A stretch of 64,000 bases of DNA from Tenericutes bacterium ADurb.Bin087 (GCA_002070905.1 MWEF01000001.1:62001-126000), one strand, 5' to 3'. Shown: positions 1 to 9,563, numbered from the stretch's first letter. A program made the numbers and translations. The notes: generated from the sequence alone by a model not told the origin.

Positions 1-1
1 A

Positions 2-1519
2 GTTGAAGACTTATCGATTTCTTTTAGCACTGACCACGGCCGCTTGCACGCTGTGCGGGGTGTGAGTTTTGAACTCTACCGCGGAGAAGTACTAGCGATT
101 GTTGGTGAATCTGGTTCTGGTAAAAGTGTGTCCGCGAAAACAATTATGGGTATTTTAGCGCCTAACGGTCGTGTTGAAGGTGGGCGGATAATGTATGGTG
201 GTGAAGACTTAACAAAAGTTAGTGAAGAAGAATTCCACCGTATTCGTGGTAAAAAAATTGGGATGATTTTCCAAGATCCATTGTCTAGTTTAAACCCAAT
301 TATGCGGATTGGTAAGCAAATTACCGAAGCGATTATTATTAATGGCAATAAACTTAAATTAATGTATGAAGATTTAATTTATGAAGATAATGTCGCCTAC
401 CGTAATGCGCTAACGAAGGCGCGTGGCGAAATTGATACGAGTGCCTTTCAACTTCGTAACTTAAAAATTGAAAACAAATATAAAGCACGCGCAATTCGTG
501 AAGATAAATCATTAACTGGTGCTGATAAACGCGCTAAACTTGATGAATTAATCGAACAAATTAAAGCAGCCGATATGGAACATCGGGCACTGACAAAACG
601 CATTAAAGCTGAATATAAACCCATTTTAGCGGAACTTAAAGCCAAACTTAAAGTTGCGCAAAAAAAGGCTAAAGCGGAAGTTAAAGCTTATCACAATGAG
701 TTGAAAGCCGAATACAAAAAAGAACGTGATGCGTTACGCGCGGAATATAAAGCAACTAAAAACGTTGAACGGCGCAAAGAGTTGCGCGCAAGTTTAAAAA
801 AGGCGCGGCTTGACTATGTTGATAAAACACGGGTCACTAGACAAGTTGCCCATGACATGGCAGTAAAAGTTATGGAAGAAGTCGGCATTCCTAACGCTGC
901 TCGTCGTTTCCGCCAATATCCATTTGAATTTAGTGGTGGGATGCGGCAACGAATTGTTATCGCTATTGCCCTTATTCAAAATCCCGATATTTTAATTTGT
1001 GACGAACCAACAACGGCGCTTGACGTGACAATTCAAGCACAAATCTTAGAATTATTATTACGGCTCAAGCATGAACGGCAATTATCAATTATCTTTATTA
1101 CACACGACCTTGGCGTTGTTGCAAATATGGCTGATCGTGTTGCGGTGATGTACGCAGGACGAATTGTCGAATATGGTAAAGTCGAAGAAATATTCTATAA
1201 CCCCAAACATCCTTATACGTGGGCTTTACTCTCAAGTATTCCTGACGTTGATACAAAAGAGCGGCTTGAAGCAATTCCGGGGACCCCACCAAACATGGTC
1301 TACCCGCCAAAAGGCGACGCTTTTGCGCCGCGGTCAAAATATGCGATGGCCGTTGACTTTATTGAAGAACCACCGTATTTCCAAGTGAGTGAAACTCATT
1401 TTGCCAGAACGTGGTTACTTGATCCACGCGCGCCGAAAGTTGAAATGCCTAAAATTGTTTCGGAACGAATTCGGATTTCACTTGAAAGAGCGGGGAAAGG
1501 AGGCGAGTTTAATGGTTAA
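2..1519 (+). CDS. oppD: Oligopeptide ABC transporter ATP-binding protein OppD (5' end outside window)
   Basis: ATPase subunit of an oligopeptide/dipeptide importer on the inner face of the membrane. The reading frame is open from base 2 (VEDLSISFS precedes the internal TTG at 44), so the true start is upstream of the window. Seen in order: Walker A GESGSGKS (about nt 104-127), Q-loop IFQDP (about nt 270), signature FSGGMRQR (about nt 930), Walker B ILICDEPT and H-loop THDLG. Between Q-loop and signature about 175 Lys/Glu-rich residues (roughly nt 345-850) predict as coiled coil; ordinary OppD proteins have only about 65 residues in that gap. The C-terminal part has the usual oligopeptide-transporter region ([12 protein letters not shown]). 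It overlaps oppF by 8 bp, so the two are translationally coupled. Substrate specificity cannot be read from the ATPase. Confidence 0.93.
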   Translation, partial: VEDLSISFSTDHGRLHAVRGVSFELYRGEVLAIVGESGSGKSVSAKTIMGILAPNGRVEGGRIMYGGEDLTKVSEEEFHRIRGKKIGMIFQDPLSSLNPIMRIGKQITEAIIINGNKLKLMYEDLIYEDNVAYRNALTKARGEIDTSAFQLRNLKIENKYKARAIREDKSLTGADKRAKLDELIEQIKAADMEHRALTKRIKAEYKPILAELKAKLKVAQKKAKAEVKAYHNELKAEYKKERDALRAEYKATKNVERRKELRASLKKARLDYVDKTRVTRQVAHDMAVKVMEEVGIPNAARRFRQYPFEFSGGMRQRIVIAIALIQNPDILICDEPTTALDVTIQAQILELLLRLKHERQLSIIFITHDLGVVANMADRVAVMYAGRIVEYGKVEEIFYNPKHPYTWALLSSIPDVDTKERLEAIPGTPPNMVYPPKGDAFAPRSKYAMAVDFIEEPPYFQVSETHFARTWLLDPRAPKVEMPKIVSERIRISLERAGKGGEFNG

Positions 1520-3287
1520 AAAACAACAACGGCGCCAAGTAACTTTTAAACAAGAACTTGTCGATCAAGACATTATTCTTAGTGTCCGTCATTTAAAACA
1601 ATTCTTCACTTCAGGGCGCGGCGCAAATAAACTGCGCACAAAAGCGGTCCATGACATATCTTTTGACATTAAAAAAGGTGAAGTCTTTGGCTTAGTCGGT
1701 GAATCAAGCTGTGGTAAAACAACAACGGGCCGCTCAATTATTAAACTATATGATGTAACAAGCGGTAGTGTCTATTTTAAGGGCTATCGTATTAATGCTG
1801 GTTCACGCTGGAATGAAAAAGAAATTAAATGGAAAACAATTCGCACTAATCGGGAAATTAAACGCTTGAAAAAAGTGTTAAAAGCCGATATTAAACAAGA
1901 AAAACTTGCGCTTAAGCAAAAGATTAAAGAAGCTGAACTTGATATTTTAGCCAAAAGCAATCCTGAACTTGCGGCGGCCAAACGTGAACTTGCCGCGCTT
2001 TTAGTCACTGTGCAAGAACGGAAGAATATTTTTACCAAAGACGAATATAGTTTCAAAACAAAAATTCGCGATTTAAAACAAGCCCTCCGCGATGAAATAC
2101 GTGAGCGGAGCGATGATAGTCAAGATGATAATGATATTATCGTCGCCGAAATTAATAAAAAGTACGAAGGTCAAATGACCCGTGAAACGAAAAAGTTTGA
2201 AAAAGCTCGCAAACAATTCGTTAAAGAACAAGATAAAGATAGTAAACGAATTCTTGAATTACAATCAGTTATTAAAACAGGTGAAAAAAATCTGGCCCCA
2301 GCGCTTAAAAATGAATTAGCCGCTGAAAAGTTAGTGATTGCCACTAAAGTAAAAGCAGAATGCGATCACCGCATTGCGGAATTAAAAGAAGCGACAGCAA
2401 AAGTTATTGCTGAACTTAAAGCAAATCTTGCCGAAATTGTCAAAACGCAAAAAGAAAAAATTGCGCAAATTCGCTATGATATGAAACATATTGATATGGA
2501 TATCATGAATAAGATGCAAATGATTTTCCAAGATCCAATTGATAGTTTAAACCCGCGGATGACAGTGGAAGATATTATTCAAGAAGGCCTACAAATCCAA
2601 GGGATGAAAAATCGCGCTGAAAACTCTAAAAAAGTGATTGAGGCTTTAGAAAAAGTTGGGCTAATTAGCGACTATGCTTCGCGTTACCCCCACGAATTTA
2701 GCGGTGGACAACGGCAACGGATTGGGATTGCCCGCGCCTTAATTATGAATCCAGAATTTATTATTGCTGACGAACCTGTTAGTGCATTAGACGTCTCGAT
2801 TCGGGCGCAAATTATTAACTTACTAAACGATTTACGCGATGAATTAGGATTAACAATCCTCTTTATCGCCCACGACTTAAGTGTGGTTAAATATTTCTGT
2901 GACCGTATCGCTGTGATGTATTATGGGAATATTGTCGAATTAACGACAAGTGATGAGTTATTTAGACACCCATTACATCCATATACGAAAGCATTACTTA
3001 GCGCGATTCCAAAACCAGATCCTTATAGTGAGAAAAATCGCGAACGGATTTTATATAACCCATTTACCGCGCATGATTACCGTGAAGAAAAACCAACACT
3101 ACAAGAAATCTTGCCGGGTCACTTTGTGTTAGCAAATAGTGAAGAAATGGATCGCTATCGCCAAGAAATTGCTGAACTAGATAAAAAAGCAGCGGCGGAA
3201 GAAGCAGCAGAAAATGCTCGAGTGGCCGCACAAGAAGTGACGCCAAAAACGGAAGCTAAATCAAAGGCGAAAAAGCCACAGAAATAA
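1512..3287 (+). CDS. oppF: Oligopeptide ABC transporter ATP-binding protein OppF with long coiled-coil insertion
   Basis: Second ATPase of the Opp importer, 591 residues against about 320 usually. The ATG at 1512 is chosen because an AAAGGAGG-type ribosome site lies just upstream and it gives a normal OppF N-terminus; a longer frame from 1389 runs inside oppD. Walker A GESSCGKT is at 63-70, Q-loop IFQDP around 338-342, signature FSGGQRQR at 396-403, Walker B FIIADEP at 416-422 and H-loop His454. About 225 charged residues (roughly 105-330) are inserted between Walker A and the Q-loop, a different place from the insertion in OppD. The C-terminus ends in an Ala/Glu/Lys-rich tail. It is the partner of OppD in a heterodimeric ATPase; the permeases and binding protein are presumably upstream, outside the window. 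Confidence 0.93.
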   Translation: MVKKQQRRQVTFKQELVDQDIILSVRHLKQFFTSGRGANKLRTKAVHDISFDIKKGEVFGLVGESSCGKTTTGRSIIKLYDVTSGSVYFKGYRINAGSRWNEKEIKWKTIRTNREIKRLKKVLKADIKQEKLALKQKIKEAELDILAKSNPELAAAKRELAALLVTVQERKNIFTKDEYSFKTKIRDLKQALRDEIRERSDDSQDDNDIIVAEINKKYEGQMTRETKKFEKARKQFVKEQDKDSKRILELQSVIKTGEKNLAPALKNELAAEKLVIATKVKAECDHRIAELKEATAKVIAELKANLAEIVKTQKEKIAQIRYDMKHIDMDIMNKMQMIFQDPIDSLNPRMTVEDIIQEGLQIQGMKNRAENSKKVIEALEKVGLISDYASRYPHEFSGGQRQRIGIARALIMNPEFIIADEPVSALDVSIRAQIINLLNDLRDELGLTILFIAHDLSVVKYFCDRIAVMYYGNIVELTTSDELFRHPLHPYTKALLSAIPKPDPYSEKNRERILYNPFTAHDYREEKPTLQEILPGHFVLANSEEMDRYRQEIAELDKKAAAEEAAENARVAAQEVTPKTEAKSKAKKPQK

Positions 3288-3289
3288 AA

Positions 3290-3673
3290 ATGGAAAAAAA
3301 GAAACGCAATCGCTTAATCTCGTGGCTCGTTTTAAGTGGTGTGACCCTTAGCGCGGCGACTTTAATTCTCGTTTTGCGCAATGACTACACTACGCGCGGA
3401 TTTAGTGATGCAACCTTTATTCCTGGGGTTGTCGTCTTATTCTTATTTCTCTTGCGATTAGTACGAGATGCTGGTGTCTTTGATCTTGTCTCATATAGCT
3501 TCGCGCGCATCTTCCAAGGCACAAAAGAAAAGTCGCTTGAGGGCATGAAAACGGCGAGTGAATATGTCGAAGGCAAAAAAGAAGAACGCTTAAAAAAAGA
3601 TCGTTATTACCTACCATATATTATTATTGCCGCACTCTTTTTAGTCGTTGGGGCAATCTTAGCGTATCTCTAA
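3290..3673 (+). CDS. DUF3899 membrane protein
   Basis: Small membrane protein of 127 residues with three predicted transmembrane segments (about 8-27, 44-60 and 105-126). The central stretch GVFDLVSYSF followed by MKTASEYVE matches my recollection of DUF3899 (Pfam PF13038), a family of unknown function often found next to opp genes in Firmicutes. It begins 2 bp after the oppF stop codon and ends at a strong terminator, so it is the last gene of the opp operon. The context suggests an accessory role in the transporter, but nothing in the sequence proves this. Confidence 0.8.
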   Translation: MEKKKRNRLISWLVLSGVTLSAATLILVLRNDYTTRGFSDATFIPGVVVLFLFLLRLVRDAGVFDLVSYSFARIFQGTKEKSLEGMKTASEYVEGKKEERLKKDRYYLPYIIIAALFLVVGAILAYL

Positions 3674-3684
3674 CACTTATTAAT

Positions 3685-3713
3685 CAAAAAAGCCCGAATA
3701 ATCGGGCTTTTTT
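3685..3713. terminator. Bidirectional rho-independent terminator
   Basis: An AAAAAAGCCCGA / TCGGGCTTTTTT stem with a short ATAA loop lies between the convergent opp operon and the minus-strand pgpA-like gene. A-tract and T-tract on the two sides let it act in both directions. Confidence 0.9.
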
Positions 3714-3728
3714 CGTGTTTAACGCTTA

Positions 3729-4271
3729 TTATTGTTTTTTATATAGTTCGGTATCAAAGTCGGCATCAGCGTATTTATGGGCGATCGAACTAGCGGCGGC
3801 AGCGGCGATTGCGCCAACGATATCATCAAGGAATGTATTAACTACGGTTCCATTTGTTTTATCATCTAATTCACCCATAATGCCAGGTTTTACTTTGTCA
3901 ACATAACCAAAATTCGTCGAGCCAATTGAGCCATAAACATTGACGATCGAGAGTGCTAAAATTTCATCGATGCCATAGAGCCCATAATCGCTAGCAATAA
4001 TCGTTTGTAATGGTTCACTAAGCATTCCCTTCTCCGCAAGAATATCAAGTTCTAAACCGGTTAAAATGGCGTTTTGTACTTCGCGTTTCTTTAGAACACG
4101 TTTAACGTGATCTAGACAAACATCCATTTCTAAATCAGGAATATATTTAATTTGCAAATGATATGTAATATCCGCAATGTCAAGCTCAGTAACACCACGT
4201 CTTTCTAAACGGTCAACGATTACAACATATTTCTTTTCATCATTCATCCGATTTCTTGTTTCATGATCCAT
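3729..4271 (-). CDS. Phosphatidylglycerophosphatase A / YutG-family protein
   Basis: 180 residues, matching the PgpA/YutG family (PF04608). Members dephosphorylate phosphatidylglycerophosphate in phospholipid synthesis, or are of unproven function in Bacilli (YutG). Family blocks visible: RRGVTELDIADI near the N-terminus, LKKREVQNAILTG, a LYGIDEILALSIVNVYGSIG block followed by TNFGYVDK, and TFLDDIVGAIAAAAAS, with Asp/Glu residues that are metal-ligand candidates. The ATG at 4271 is chosen because a GAGGAGG site lies 9 bp upstream; the longer frame would translate that site as MRRKS. Monocistronic, convergent with the opp operon. Confidence 0.82.
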   Translation of the reverse strand: MDHETRNRMNDEKKYVVIVDRLERRGVTELDIADITYHLQIKYIPDLEMDVCLDHVKRVLKKREVQNAILTGLELDILAEKGMLSEPLQTIIASDYGLYGIDEILALSIVNVYGSIGSTNFGYVDKVKPGIMGELDDKTNGTVVNTFLDDIVGAIAAAAASSIAHKYADADFDTELYKKQ

Positions 4272-4399
4272 ATTACTTTTCCTCCTCATAGTTATATATA
4301 AATAAATTGTGTCACACCTAATTAAAAATAAAAATTTAATCAGTGCTAAAGAATACCATAAAGGCGGTAGGAGGCAAAGTGAAATGATAAGTTATTTTT

Positions 4400-6220
4400 T
4401 TATGGCGCTGTTTGTTGTCGTGGTGGGAATTTAGTTGTGCTATAACTATTTTCTTTAACCCCAACAGTACCAGTTAAAGTATTATTAATCACAAAACCAG
4501 CTGGCTCACTATAAAAATATACTTTTCCATCATTATTTGGATAATCAAGCATATTGAAATAGGCATTACCACTATAAACACCATCAAAATCAAGATGGAT
4601 TTTTTTTGGTACATAATCTGCGGGTGTCAAGTCTTCAAGTGTACCCGCATTTGTGTAATACGTAAAATCAACGCCCTTAATTTGCGAATTACCGCCACCA
4701 CCGCCTTCACTTGTCCCACTTAAGGATAAATAGAAGAAGCCTGCACTTGTTGCGGGTAAGTAACTTGATGTGCCAATTAAAAATTCATAGCCCGCTGCCG
4801 CCATCGCTTGCGGAATAATAAAGTCGAAGTAAATGGCTTGGCGATTACCTAACGTTCCTTTAATAATCGCAAACCGTGTTTCGCGTAAGTTAGTGACATT
4901 ACCATTAACACGTAGAAATGACCAAACCGAAATACATTCTTCGTCCCCGCCTTGGTTACTACGGAAGAAAGAGAGTGCCGATTTACCGCCCACAAGTGGT
5001 TTAAACCAAATTGTATTACGGGGTGCATCTTGGCCAAAGGCACCTGCAGGTAAAGCGACAGCGTTATTGAATTGGCCTTGGGCATTAACACTCGGAATTG
5101 GTGTGCCATAGCCAAACATTACACTGCGCGCGCGACCACTATTAAGCACTGTTCTTGTGCGTAACCAATAGTCTTCGGCGACTAAATTTTGATAGTTTGA
5201 TGCTGTAATTGTCGTTAATGGCGCGGCATCAGTACGGATTACTTGGTTGTTATTCGGATCAACTGTCACACTAGCGCCAAACTTTAAGAACGCAGAGTTA
5301 CTTGCATTAATATTCGTGGAAGTCATTGTTAATGTTCCAATGTAATAGGCACGTCCTAATAATGAATCAGGGACTTGGATAACACTTGGATAATTAATTG
5401 TCGTAAAGAGATTAGACGGATTATTTGGGTCAATAATTAAGTTGCCACCAGGATCATCAGCGGGCACATCAACCCATTCGACATTCGGCCCTAATTTGCC
5501 GATTAAAACGTATTCACTCTCGGTTTGATGTGCAGAAGAACCAAGACTTATTTTCGCGTTTTTAACACCAACAGCTTGTAAGAAACCATCGACTAGACCA
5601 CCGACAATCCCAACATGACTATTAGCGACTTTATTTGTTATTTCAATGTTTTCTAAATAGAAATGACTAGCGGATCCAATGACACTTCCATCGGCATTTT
5701 GGCCAATATTCCCAAAGAAACCAATTGAGGCCCCGACATTTAATGATGTAAAGTTCATTGGTTTTTCTTTCCAGTCTAATGGATCACTTGATACCCAGAG
5801 ATTTTTAATTGTTTTGCCGTTACCGTCAAAATTGCCATAAAAAGGATAAGTATCTGTGCCAATCGGTGGGACCGCTCCGCTTGTATTCCCAACAAAGCCA
5901 GTAAGTGTCCCCGCCATATTAATATCATTTTGTAATTTAAAATATGTTTTTGCAGTAGATGGATAAAGCCCACTGTTTTGGAGCCAAGAGAAGTTGTAAA
6001 CATGACGCGGGGTAGCAATTAAATAGGGATCACTTTCTGTGCCTGTGCCGCCTGCATAATAGTTACTAATTGAACTTGCCGCCATACTTGTATTAAAGTT
6101 CAAAATTGTCGTAAACCAAGCAGTCGTTGTTAATGAAAACGCTGAAATAACGAGCGCCATGAAAGAACAAACGGTAACAAAAAAACTAACAATTAATTTA
6201 CGCGCGTCTTTTCCTTTCAT
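4400..6220 (-). CDS. Anchored surface protein (GLUG/AWF type) controlled by a c-di-GMP riboswitch
   Basis: 606-residue putative surface protein. The ATG at 6220 has an AAAGGAG site 8 bp upstream; a GTG three codons earlier is unlikely. An N-terminal hydrophobic segment (about 8-32) ends in TTTAWFTT, a pattern seen in SipW-type or TasA-like signal regions of Firmicute surface proteins. Next comes GGTGTESDPYLI and a repeat region rich in NDINM, FDGNGKTI and FFGNIG, resembling GLUG-type beta-helical adhesin modules, then a Ser/Thr/Gly-rich C-terminal half without an LPxTG motif. Its paralog lies immediately upstream on the same strand (6490-8301). It has its own promoter and c-di-GMP-I riboswitch. 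The adhesin role is inference; residues 50-230 are very similar between the paralogs. Confidence 0.75.
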   Translation of the reverse strand: MKGKDARKLIVSFFVTVCSFMALVISAFSLTTTAWFTTILNFNTSMAASSISNYYAGGTGTESDPYLIATPRHVYNFSWLQNSGLYPSTAKTYFKLQNDINMAGTLTGFVGNTSGAVPPIGTDTYPFYGNFDGNGKTIKNLWVSSDPLDWKEKPMNFTSLNVGASIGFFGNIGQNADGSVIGSASHFYLENIEITNKVANSHVGIVGGLVDGFLQAVGVKNAKISLGSSAHQTESEYVLIGKLGPNVEWVDVPADDPGGNLIIDPNNPSNLFTTINYPSVIQVPDSLLGRAYYIGTLTMTSTNINASNSAFLKFGASVTVDPNNNQVIRTDAAPLTTITASNYQNLVAEDYWLRTRTVLNSGRARSVMFGYGTPIPSVNAQGQFNNAVALPAGAFGQDAPRNTIWFKPLVGGKSALSFFRSNQGGDEECISVWSFLRVNGNVTNLRETRFAIIKGTLGNRQAIYFDFIIPQAMAAAGYEFLIGTSSYLPATSAGFFYLSLSGTSEGGGGGNSQIKGVDFTYYTNAGTLEDLTPADYVPKKIHLDFDGVYSGNAYFNMLDYPNNDGKVYFYSEPAGFVINNTLTGTVGVKENSYSTTKFPPRQQTAP

Positions 6221-6241
6221 AATATACACTCCTTTGGGGCT

Positions 6242-6284
6242 TTATAATAAAAGCCAGTCACCCAAATATTTATAGGTAACTGGC
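6242..6284 (-). terminator. Riboswitch expression-platform terminator
   Basis: On the minus strand a 10-bp stem GCCAGTTACC / GGTGACTGGC (one G-U pair) is followed by TTTTATT. Its 5' arm is the 3' strand of the aptamer, so aptamer folding and termination exclude each other. The predicted logic is an ON switch: c-di-GMP binding gives readthrough into the surface protein gene. Confidence 0.8.
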
Positions 6285-6345
6285 TATCTTCGCATGGTAA
6301 GACCCTTTAGCTTTGCGTCACTAAATTGCTCTAGTTTTGCCTTTA
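6274..6345 (-). promoter_or_regulatory. Cyclic-di-GMP-I (GEMM-I) riboswitch aptamer
   Basis: The minus-strand RNA carries GEMM-I hallmarks in order: GGCAAAACTAGA, a GNRA tetraloop GCAA closed by CTAGA/TTTAG, the core GACGCAAAGCTAAAGGGTCT, then GATAGCCAGTTACC closing the aptamer. It lies between a consensus promoter and the surface protein gene at 4400-6220 and overlaps a terminator. A covariance search with Rfam RF01051 would settle the call. Confidence 0.88.
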
Positions 6346-6354
6346 TCTAGCCAC

Positions 6355-6383
6355 ATTATAAAGAAAAATGTTATCGTTGTCAA
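6355..6383 (-). promoter_or_regulatory. Consensus sigma-A promoter for riboswitch and surface protein
   Basis: On the minus strand a perfect TTGACA is separated by 17 bp from a perfect TATAAT; transcription would begin just upstream of the aptamer. Confidence 0.9.
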
Positions 6384-6489
6384 TAATTCTCGGTAATTTT
6401 TTCTATATTAAATATAGTACTAAACGGTGTTATTTTAAAAGTCATCATTTAAGTTGCTAAAAATTTAAATTGTAAATTTGTTGAAAAAT

Positions 6490-8301
6490 TTAAGTTTCTT
6501 GGCGCGGTGGGAATAATGTTGAACTGTAACTTGTAGCGTGCACCCCAACAGTGCCCGTCAAGTTATTAGTAACAACAAATGTGGATGGGTCAGTGAAGAA
6601 GTAGACCTTCCCATCATAATTTGGATGATCTTTCATATTAAAATAAGCATTTCCATAATAAGAACCATTAAAATCAAAGTGCACTTTTTTCGGGATGTAA
6701 TTTGGATCAGCTAAATTTTCAAGAGTACCAGCGCTTGTATAATAAGTCCAGTCGACACTTTGTACTTGCGCGTTGTTGTCGCCTCCGCTTTCGTCTGTTC
6801 CCGAAAGTGATAAATACATAAAGCCCGCACTAGTTGCTGGTAAGTAACTTGAAATACCGACAACAAATTCATAACCTTCAGCCGCCATCGCTTGCGGAAT
6901 AACAAAGTCAATATAGACACCTTCTCTGTTCCCAAGTGTTCCTTTAATAATGGCGAAGCGTGTTTCTTTTAAGTTGGTGATTTGATTATTGACACGTTTA
7001 TAGTGATAAACCGAAATACATTCTTCATCCCCACCTTGGTTATTACGGAAGAAGGAAAGACCAGAAGTCCCGCCTGTCAGTGGTTTGAACCAAATGGTAT
7101 TACGCGGTGCGTTTGGCGCGAGCGCTTCGGCAGGTAAGTTAACAGGATAATTCCATTGGCCTTGGGCATTAATTGCTGGCGCATACGCTGGATTAACAGT
7201 ACTGCCAAACATCACCGACCGTACGGAGCTACGGGAATAAATATCTTGAATACGTTGCCACTAATGATCAGTAACATATTGCGCATAGTTTGCCGTAGTA
7301 AGTTGAACCATTGGCGCGGCATCAGTGCGCACGACTTGGTTAGCGTTTGGATTAACAGTTACAGTTTGTGTAAACTTTAAAAATTTAGAGTTGCTACGAT
7401 TAATGTTTGTGGATATTAATATCGAATCACCAACATAATAAGCACGCCCAATGATGGAGTCAGGTGCTTGCACAACGTTAGGATAATAAATACTGTTGTA
7501 CACAGTTTGCTCGCGGTTAGGGTCAATAAGTAAATTACCGCCAACGTTATCACCAGGCACATCAAGCCATTCAACATTTGGGCCTAATTTACCAATCAAG
7601 ACATATTCACTAGTAACTTGGTGGGCTGTTGTGCCTAAACTAATCTTGGCATTTTTCACCCCAATTGCATGGACGTTGCCGTTGACAAGGCCGACAACAA
7701 TCCCCGCATGGCTATTAGCAACTTTATCGGTCACTTCAATATTTTCTAAGTAGAAGTTGCTCGCTTCACCAATAATTGCCCCGTCGTTTAATTGACCAAT
7801 ATTACCAAAAAATCCAATTGAGGCACCAACATTAACATATTCGTAGCCCCCTGGTTTTTCTTTCCAATCTAAAGGATCACTTGAGACCCATAAATTTTTG
7901 ATCGTTTTACCATTGCCATCAAACGTTCCATAAAATGGATGTTGGTCTGTGCCGATTGGTGGAACCGCACCGCTTGTATTCCCAACAAAGCCAGTAAGTG
8001 TCCCTGCCATATTAATATCATTTTGTAATTTAAAATATGTTTTGCTAGGATAAACGCCGTTATTTTGCAACCATGCAAAGTTATAGACGTGTCGTGGAGT
8101 AGCAATTAAAAATGGATCAGTTTGTGTGCCTGTGCCGCCTGCATAATAGTTACTGATTGAACTTGCGTCCGTATTAGTGTTAAAACGCAAGATAGTTGTA
8201 AACCACGCCGTAGTAGTAAAGGCCATTGTGGAAATAATAAGTGCCATAAAAGAAGACACGGTAATTAAAGAGGCAAGAATAATTTTCTTGAAGTTACGCA
8301 T
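6490..8301 (-). pseudogene. Second GLUG/AWF surface protein paralog, interrupted by in-frame TAG
   Basis: A paralog of the surface protein at 4400-6220, read in two parts. The N-terminal 346 codons (8301-7264) and the C-terminal 241 codons (7215-6490) are in the same frame. Between them are a single TAG (7261-7263) and 15 further codons reading WQRIQDIYSRSSVRSV, which align with the intact paralog (WLRTRTVLNSGRARSV). The stop sits where the paralog has Tyr, so one TAT/TAC-to-TAG change explains it. The N-terminal anchor again ends in TTTAWFTT. The ATG at 8301 is 2 bp after the stop of the 8304-9032 gene, so both share the upstream riboswitch. The truncated product could still be exported as a 346-residue protein. 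Confidence 0.82.
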
Positions 8302-8303
8302 AA

Positions 8304-9032
8304 TTAAATTGCCGCTCCATCACCAATATAGTAAATAATATCATCAGCGTAAACAACTTCGCGGATTTCAGAAGCACGGGCAGTGTTAATATAATTCATA
8401 ATTGCTTCGTTGTATTCAATGACAAACCATAAGGTTGAACTACCAGCATAAAGTGTAGCAATAGTAGTGCTTGTAGCTTTGACAGGTGTTGGACTTAATG
8501 TGACTAAACACTCTGCATCGGCATTTGTCGTGGAAATAGTTGCACTAGACCATGAATCAGCTAATGTAATACCAGGACTCGGTGTAAATTGGTAAATATT
8601 GCTTGTATAGTTATCATCATAAGGATTACTGCCTGTTGTCCCTGTTGTAAACGTTGCGACCGTTGTTTTAGCACCGAAAACCGTATTACTAGTAGCGCCA
8701 TACTCATAAGTGGCATGTACAACAAGTGCGCGTTGATATTGTGAGTAAGCAATGTCATTTGGATCGTATTTTGGCATTTCTAAGGCTGGGGTATTAGCAA
8801 ATGTAAAAGAAGAAGTGGTCGGGCCTTTTGTCATACTTGTGACAGGATAAACGTTATATTCCGTTATATAAAAATCAGGAGCGGTAACTTCAATTGTCGT
8901 TAGATGGACTTGGGCATTTCTAACATTTGCAAACCAAGCAACAGTAAAACCAGTAAAGGAAACAAGTATCCCTAAAAGAATGAGTAAGTTCATTGTAATC
9001 AGGATTAAAGTTTTCCGCCGTGCTTTATTCAA
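8304..9032 (-). CDS. Small anchored surface protein with AWF motif, first gene after c-di-GMP riboswitch
   Basis: 242 residues from a TTG at 9032, chosen because AGGGG lies about 10 bp upstream and the start then sits just before a typical export signal (KARRK, hydrophobic 8-31, then TVAWFANV). An ATG at 9089 adds 19 residues but has no ribosome site. The AWF motif after the hydrophobic segment is shared with the two neighbouring surface proteins and recalls TasA/SipW-dependent proteins. The rest is Thr/Ser-rich with no motif I can name. It leads a two-gene operon with the interrupted paralog. A fibre subunit or assembly partner for the larger proteins is plausible but only inferred. Confidence 0.68.
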   Translation of the reverse strand: MNKARRKTLILITMNLLILLGILVSFTGFTVAWFANVRNAQVHLTTIEVTAPDFYITEYNVYPVTSMTKGPTTSSFTFANTPALEMPKYDPNDIAYSQYQRALVVHATYEYGATSNTVFGAKTTVATFTTGTTGSNPYDDNYTSNIYQFTPSPGITLADSWSSATISTTNADAECLVTLSPTPVKATSTTIATLYAGSSTLWFVIEYNEAIMNYINTARASEIREVVYADDIIYYIGDGAAI

Positions 9033-9100
9033 TATATTTATGCCCCTTAAGTATTTTCTAATAGAGCAACTATCTTTATTATGACACATTTATTGCGTAT

Positions 9101-9136
9101 AAAAAACAGCCACCTATCTTAAGTTTCGGTAGCTGG
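9101..9136 (-). terminator. Riboswitch expression-platform terminator (second copy)
   Basis: The minus strand shows CAGCTACC / GGTGGCTG (8 bp, one G-U pair) followed by TTTTTT. The 5' arm is part of the aptamer's closing strand, the same ON-switch architecture as the first copy. Confidence 0.8.
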
Positions 9137-9197
9137 CTATCTTACTTGTGAAGACCCTATAGTTTTGCGTCATCAGATTGCTCTAATTTTGCCCTTT
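9127..9197 (-). promoter_or_regulatory. Second cyclic-di-GMP-I (GEMM-I) riboswitch aptamer
   Basis: Minus-strand RNA: GGGCAAAATTAGA, GNRA loop GCAA closed by ATTAGA/TCTGAT, core GACGCAAAACTATAGGGTCT, then GATAGCCAGCTACCG. Same order and spacing as the aptamer at 6274-6345 but with many compensating or loop differences, so it is an independent conserved structure and not a fresh copy. It controls 8304-9032 and the interrupted paralog. Confidence 0.87.
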
Positions 9198-9207
9198 TAC
9201 AATAGTA

Positions 9208-9235
9208 ATTATATAGAAACTATTTAATTTGTCAA
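9208..9235 (-). promoter_or_regulatory. Promoter for second riboswitch operon
   Basis: Minus strand TTGACA, 16-bp spacer, TATAAT, just upstream of the aptamer. Confidence 0.85.
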
Positions 9236-9308
9236 TCAGAATATGAATATTAATGTGTTTCGTTTACTATTATGCAAATGATGGCAAATTATTTATGAAA
9301 TTTATAAG

Positions 9309-9356
9309 AAAAAACTCCCATTTTATGGTACCAGCTATTGGTCCAATTTTAGGGAG
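9309..9356 (-). terminator. Probable terminator of tRNA-Gly
   Basis: On the minus strand CTCCC and GGGAG enclose an inner TGGACC/GGTACCA hairpin and are followed by TTTTTT. It lies just downstream of the tRNA; the AT internal loop weakens the fold, so this is moderate evidence. Confidence 0.55.
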
Positions 9357-9371
9357 CGTGTTCATCATGAA

Positions 9372-9445
9372 TGGAGCAGGTGACGGGAATCGAACCCACG
9401 TATCTACCTTGGCAAGGTAGTGTTCTACCATTGAACTACACCTGC
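9372..9445 (-). tRNA. tRNA-Gly (anticodon GCC)
   Basis: The minus strand shows acceptor arms GCAGGTG/CACCTGC, a D-loop with AATGGTAGA, anticodon loop TTGCCAA (GCC), T-arm GGGTTCGATTCCC, discriminator T and an encoded CCA. Confidence 0.95.
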
Positions 9446-9455
9446 GTGCTTGATT

Positions 9456-9484
9456 ATATTACCACTCTTATAAACATAATTCAA
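9456..9484 (-). promoter_or_regulatory. Promoter for tRNA-Gly
   Basis: Minus strand TTGAAT, 17-bp spacer, TAATAT, ending about 10 bp before the tRNA 5' end. Confidence 0.6.
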
Positions 9485-9563
9485 TTAATGTTCTTATAAT
9501 TTAACAAAATAGATGAAAAATATACATAATATGTTATATTTATATGTGGTAAAAGAGGTGTTT

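Noticed and set aside
4833-5111. Plus-strand frames inside the surface protein gene
   Set aside because: They lie opposite a long conserved paralogous gene, with no start signal and no family similarity.
7261-7263. TAG as a recoded sense codon (for example pyrrolysine)
   Set aside because: TAG ends other well-supported genes here (for example at 34357-34359 and 21685-21687), and no suppressor tRNA is visible.
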